Assembly (NCBI GenBank): GCA_015063325.1
Contig: SVUK01000004.1
Coordinates: 212,665-276,664, forward strand
Source: Oscillospiraceae bacterium
GTDB taxonomy: Bacteria > Bacillota > Clostridia > Oscillospirales > CAG-272
Reading direction: 5' to 3'
Length of the DNA: 64,000 bases
Position numbers and translations under genes: made by a program. Of this stretch, positions 61,056 through 64,000 are shown piece after piece (positions within the stretch are counted from its first letter, which is position 1; every line of letters begins with the position of its first letter). Under the pieces are notes generated by a model, which was given only the letters and a program-made list of their open reading frames with translations, had not been told where the DNA came from and made no database searches.

Positions 61056-61565
61056 TTATCCGGCTTCCGCAATGCTGATGCGATTGGTTGGCACGCGAAA
61101 TGCCGAAGAGAGCAGGGCGGTCAGCGTTCCTCGAACGGCGGAATCGCCTCCGCCGCGGCAAACAACGCCGATTCCGCTGACCTCCGGAGGATTTTGCGCA
61201 ACGATCAGCGCTTTTGCCGATGAGCCGCTCCCAATCGTTGCATAAACGGTGACGCCGTTTCTTATTTCGGTGGCGTAAACCGTTTCAAACCCTCCCGAAA
61301 GTGTTACCGAAACGCGCACTTCGCTGACACCGTCGACTGCCGCGCAAAGATCGGCAATGCGCCGCTCGAGATCCGCTCGGTAACATTCAAGTTCTTCCCT
61401 TTGCGAAAGTGTGGTTTCTTGATCGGTTTGCGGTTGTTTCGTAAACCAGCCGCTTCCGAGCAGCAACAAGAAAATGCCTACCCCGGCGCCGAGCAATATG
61501 AAAATCAGTTTCTTTTTCCCGGGTTTCGCCGGGTCTTTTTTTCCCGTCGTTTCCGTTTCTTTCAT
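61056..61565 (-). CDS. spoIIIAG: stage III sporulation protein AG
   Basis: Ring-forming channel component. The 169-residue protein has a membrane segment (about 20-42) and an outer domain with EVRVSVTLSGGFETVYA near 80 and ALIVAQNPPEVSGIGVVCRGGGD near 115, the typical secretin-like ring-building region. AAGGAGG precedes ATG 61565. It lies 17 bp after spoIIIAF. Confidence 0.92.
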   Translation of the reverse strand: MKETETTGKKDPAKPGKKKLIFILLGAGVGIFLLLLGSGWFTKQPQTDQETTLSQREELECYRADLERRIADLCAAVDGVSEVRVSVTLSGGFETVYATEIRNGVTVYATIGSGSSAKALIVAQNPPEVSGIGVVCRGGGDSAVRGTLTALLSSAFRVPTNRISIAEAG

Positions 61566-61582
61566 CCGTTTTCCCTCCTTTT

Positions 61583-62062
61583 TTAATAGATCGCCGAACT
61601 GCAGGGGCAACCCAAAAGATCGGAAACATAGGTTTCCAGCTCGTGTGGATTTTTCCATTTCGCGCTTCCCGAAAGGATCAGGGTAACAGACTCGGGTTTG
61701 ACTTCTTCGTCCGCTTCCGCCCAGGTTACCGCACAGCGAATTTCCCCCTGCGCAATTCCGAATTTTTGCTCCAAATGCGTTGTTAAAGCGCGCGCAAAAT
61801 AAACGCGCGAAGCGCTGTCCAGCGCCGTTTTCGCCTGCTCTTGAAAGTCGGATTGCCGTTCGGTTTCGGGGGCGAGCGAAGGAAGATCTTTCAGCTTTGC
61901 AATCAACCCCGGCAGCGGTGCGGCAATGACACAAACCAAAACGAAAATGGTGAGCAATCGCAGCGTTTTTCCCAAACTTGCGGAATTTCCGCTCGGAGCC
62001 AAAACGCCGATCAGGGCGGCGAGCAATGCCGCGCCCAACAGCGAAAGAAAATACGCATTCAT
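61583..62062 (-). CDS. spoIIIAF: stage III sporulation protein AF
   Basis: A 159-residue protein with two N-terminal membrane segments (about 5-22 and 35-55) and a soluble C-terminal domain (QKFGIAQGEIRCAVTWAE...). Recognised by layout and operon position more than by strong motifs. ATG 62062 has GGAGG-like sequence close upstream. It lies 14 bp after spoIIIAE. Confidence 0.88.
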   Translation of the reverse strand: MNAYFLSLLGAALLAALIGVLAPSGNSASLGKTLRLLTIFVLVCVIAAPLPGLIAKLKDLPSLAPETERQSDFQEQAKTALDSASRVYFARALTTHLEQKFGIAQGEIRCAVTWAEADEEVKPESVTLILSGSAKWKNPHELETYVSDLLGCPCSSAIY

Positions 62063-62076
62063 ATGCCTCCCTCCTT

Positions 62077-63282
62077 TCAAACTGCCGCTCCGCAATGCAC
62101 TAAAAGCACGCAGGAGAGCAGAAGAACCGAGGCGCAAATGCTGGCGGCGGCAAGCAGATATCCGCAAAGGGAGGCGATTTCCTCTAAAAGCTTTTTTTCG
62201 GTATCGCATCCGAACAAATCGGCAATTCCTGCCGAGACCTGCCAACACAAACTTTGGATCCAAAGTTTGAGCAAAATGGGGACGAGCGAAAAGAGAATCA
62301 GCAGGACCGTGCAAATACCGAGCGTTCCGCGCAGGTAGGAAACCCCGGCGCTTACCGTTCGCAACAGCTCCGAAACCGAGCCGCCCACTACCGGAACCAT
62401 GTTCCCAACGGCAAATTTTGCGCCGCGCATGGCAAGGCTATCGTTTTTTGCGGCAAGCAGCGTTTGAAATCCAAGCATGGCGAGCAGAATGGTCATCAGT
62501 CCGGCAAGAAAGATGGTATAATGCTTTTTCAAAGACCCGATCAGCGAGCCGAACCGTAAGTTTCCGTCCAGTGCGCCGATTACGGCAAACGCCATACAGA
62601 AGCCGCAAAAAGGAAGAATGCTGTTGCCGACCGTTTCTTCCAAAATCGTCAAATAAACGGAAAGTCCGGCGGAAGACGCGCTCGCGGCGGTCACGTTTCC
62701 GCCGATTGCCCAAAGTGCGCCCGAAAGCGGAATGAATGCGGCGGTCAATTTGTTCAATCGGTCGAAATAGGCGACGACCGATTCCACCATTCCGTAACTC
62801 TCCGCAAAAATTGCCGACAAAAGTGCCAGCGAGGAAGCAAAGGAAAAAGCTTTCCCGAGCGCTTCGCTTTTTAGCGAAGCGCGAATTGCCGAGAAGATTG
62901 CGCTTAACAAAATCAATCCCACCACTGTGCAAAACAGAGGAAGATAGTTTCCGATCAATTCGCCCAGCAAGGTGCCGATCAGCGAGGAAAGATTGGAAAA
63001 ACCGCTCATCTCCTGCAAGCTTTCGGCAATTTCCCCGGTATCTTCCGAAAACAATCCCGGCGGAAGCAGTTCGGCAACGTCCTCTGGAATTGCCGAAAGG
63101 AAGTCGCGAAACTCGTCCGGCGGCGTTTCTGTGGGATCCTTTTCTTCGGCAAATACGCAGAGCGAAAAAAGAATGCCGACAAGGAAAAGCAAAAGAAAGA
63201 ACGCGCAAATCCGCCGCGTTATCCTCCTATGGCGAACAGTGCTTTGGCTGTTGAAAAAATCTCCCCCATCAGGGGAAGGCAC
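62077..63282 (-). CDS. spoIIIAE: stage III sporulation protein AE
   Basis: Polytopic membrane protein of the forespore-feeding complex: a signal-type hydrophobic segment (CAFFLLLFLVGILFSLCVF), a short outer region, then about six to eight membrane segments (for example ALWAIGGNVTAASASSAGLSVYLTIL, and the MVPVVGGSVSELLRTV motif). The start is unclear. GTG 63282 gives 401 residues and a positively charged n-region (RHRRITRR) before the hydrophobic segment and overlaps spoIIIAD. AGGAGG at 63228-63223 would instead point to an ATT at 63210 or a TTG at 63192. Confidence 0.85.
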   Translation of the reverse strand: MPSPDGGDFFNSQSTVRHRRITRRICAFFLLLFLVGILFSLCVFAEEKDPTETPPDEFRDFLSAIPEDVAELLPPGLFSEDTGEIAESLQEMSGFSNLSSLIGTLLGELIGNYLPLFCTVVGLILLSAIFSAIRASLKSEALGKAFSFASSLALLSAIFAESYGMVESVVAYFDRLNKLTAAFIPLSGALWAIGGNVTAASASSAGLSVYLTILEETVGNSILPFCGFCMAFAVIGALDGNLRFGSLIGSLKKHYTIFLAGLMTILLAMLGFQTLLAAKNDSLAMRGAKFAVGNMVPVVGGSVSELLRTVSAGVSYLRGTLGICTVLLILFSLVPILLKLWIQSLCWQVSAGIADLFGCDTEKKLLEEIASLCGYLLAAASICASVLLLSCVLLVHCGAAV

Positions 63283-63611
63283 AAAATGAGAATCTCCATC
63301 TTTCCGGCAAGCTCCACCCCGTTCCCAATCCCACTTTCGCCGGCATCCCGGCAAATATCCGCGCAAATCTGCGTCAGAACGGCGATGCCCAGCGCTTTGA
63401 GAAGAAAGCCTGCATAGTTGGAAAGTCCGGTTGTTTCGGTCAGCTGTTTCAGGTATGCTGTTAGGGGTGACGCCATTGTAAGAATTGTTCCGGCAAAGAG
63501 AATGGTTGCCGCCAGCCGGACAAGCGGCAAAAAATCTGCGTTCCATTTTTTGATGACAACGGCGACAGAGACCGCCGCAACTCCGAAAAGACATAGTTTT
63601 GCGCTGTCCAT
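63219..63611 (-). CDS. spoIIIAD: stage III sporulation protein AD
   Basis: A 130-residue protein with four hydrophobic segments, ending GEIFSTAKALFAIGG. Together with AC it resembles small membrane parts of the type III-like feeding apparatus. ATG 63611 lies 9 bp after spoIIIAC; its ribosome-binding site is weak, suggesting coupling. Confidence 0.92.
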   Translation of the reverse strand: MDSAKLCLFGVAAVSVAVVIKKWNADFLPLVRLAATILFAGTILTMASPLTAYLKQLTETTGLSNYAGFLLKALGIAVLTQICADICRDAGESGIGNGVELAGKMEILILCLPLMGEIFSTAKALFAIGG

Positions 63612-63620
63612 TCCGCGGTC

Positions 63621-63818
63621 TCATCCCATTCCGAAAACTGAAGTTACAAGATCAAAAAGATCGCGGATCTGACTGATCAGGAGCATAAGAACAACTAAAA
63701 TGCCGGCAATCGTTACGAACATTGCTTGCTCATCTCTGCCGGTTTTGGAAAGAATTTGTGTTGCAACGGCAACGAGAATTCCGACGCCGGCAATCTTTAC
63801 AATCAATGAAATATCCAT
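63621..63818 (-). CDS. spoIIIAC: stage III sporulation protein AC
   Basis: A 65-residue protein with two membrane segments (MDISLIVKIAGVGILVAVATQIL, then FVTIAGILVVLMLLISQI), joined by the conserved KTGRDEQA loop. Typical length and sequence for the family. It follows spoIIIAB by 29 bp. Confidence 0.95.
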   Translation of the reverse strand: MDISLIVKIAGVGILVAVATQILSKTGRDEQAMFVTIAGILVVLMLLISQIRDLFDLVTSVFGMG

Positions 63819-63847
63819 TTTCTTCCGCCTTCCTTGTTTTTTCTTTC

Positions 63848-64000
63848 TTACCAAAGTAAAATTGAAATCAGAATTGCCGCCCCCATGCAAACGGCAAAAA
63901 TAACGCGCGATTTTGCCGTGAATTCCTCCATACGCTTTTCGCGAAGCCGTCCCAATTCGCCGGCGTAATAATCGCTTCGCCGCAAAAGCTCGGCGCGCGT
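63848..64000 (-). CDS. spoIIIAB: stage III sporulation protein AB, C-terminal end only
   Basis: The frame is open from the window edge to TAA 63850-63848 and encodes the last 50 residues: a charged helix (RAELLRRSDYYAGELGRLREKRMEEF) followed by a final hydrophobic segment (VIFAVCMGAAILISILLW). This matches the usual SpoIIIAB C-terminus, and the position before spoIIIAC is canonical. The 5' part and spoIIIAA lie outside the window. Confidence 0.85.
   Translation of the reverse strand, partial: TRAELLRRSDYYAGELGRLREKRMEEFTAKSRVIFAVCMGAAILISILLW

Overview
The window looks like the chromosome of an anaerobic, spore-forming member of the Clostridia (Bacillota). This is inferred from the sporulation genes (spoIIE, spoIIIAB to spoIIIAH, a YtvI-like permease, a SpoIID-domain protein, a TepA/ClpP-like protease), a CIRCE-controlled hrcA-grpE-dnaK-dnaJ operon, an infC-rpmI-rplT operon behind an attenuator-like leader, and a PduL / NifU-like / GGGtGRT cluster typical of anaerobes. 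No tRNA, rRNA or CRISPR array was found.

Layout. 1-1.9 kb: the edge of a gene leaving the window, a candidate small RNA, then infC (ATT start), rpmI and rplT. 2-9.2 kb: SpoU methyltransferase, dprA, topA, trmFO, plsX. 9.3-15.6 kb: rnc, smc, ftsY, rdgB. 15.7-21.7 kb: a membrane protein, yhbY, nadD, yqeK, an LCP protein, rsfS, leuS. 22-24.5 kb: spoIIE, convergent with leuS across three perfect hairpins. 24.9-30.6 kb: heat-shock operon plus prmA. 30.7-40.0 kb: a 9.2-kb A+T-rich integrated element. 40-42.4 kb: the GGGtGRT gene in which it sits, the NifU-like partner and a PduL-type phosphotransacylase. 42.5-50.2 kb: ClpP-like protease, YtvI-like permease, cyclophilin, a glycine-rich membrane protein, histidine phosphatase and a three-gene spore/peptidoglycan operon. 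50.3-60.3 kb: uvrB-uvrA, murA, a DUF3810 membrane metalloprotease, an RluA-type pseudouridine synthase, a leucine-rich-repeat lipoprotein. 60.3-64 kb: the spoIIIA operon, running out of the window at spoIIIAB.

The element. A tyrosine recombinase placed it in the 3' end of the GGGtGRT gene, and a perfect 98-bp direct repeat flanks it, so the element supplies a replacement gene end. It carries a WYL regulator, two lipoproteins behind a highly structured RNA leader, a serine recombinase, an SprT-like protein, an XRE repressor with three 18-bp operators over divergent promoters, two paralogous genes of an unrecognised family, and a small operon of replication-accessory-like genes. Two of the three genes of that operon contain in-frame TAG codons (three in one, one in the other). 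Both have strong Shine-Dalgarno sequences and no frameshift or other stop. Nearby host genes do end in TAG. This is either decay limited to one kind of stop or element-specific amber recoding, and it is the most unusual signal in the window.

A second pattern is that many intergenic regions carry their own short degenerate tandem repeat (units of 11-36 bp, unrelated in sequence between loci), often just upstream of a gene.
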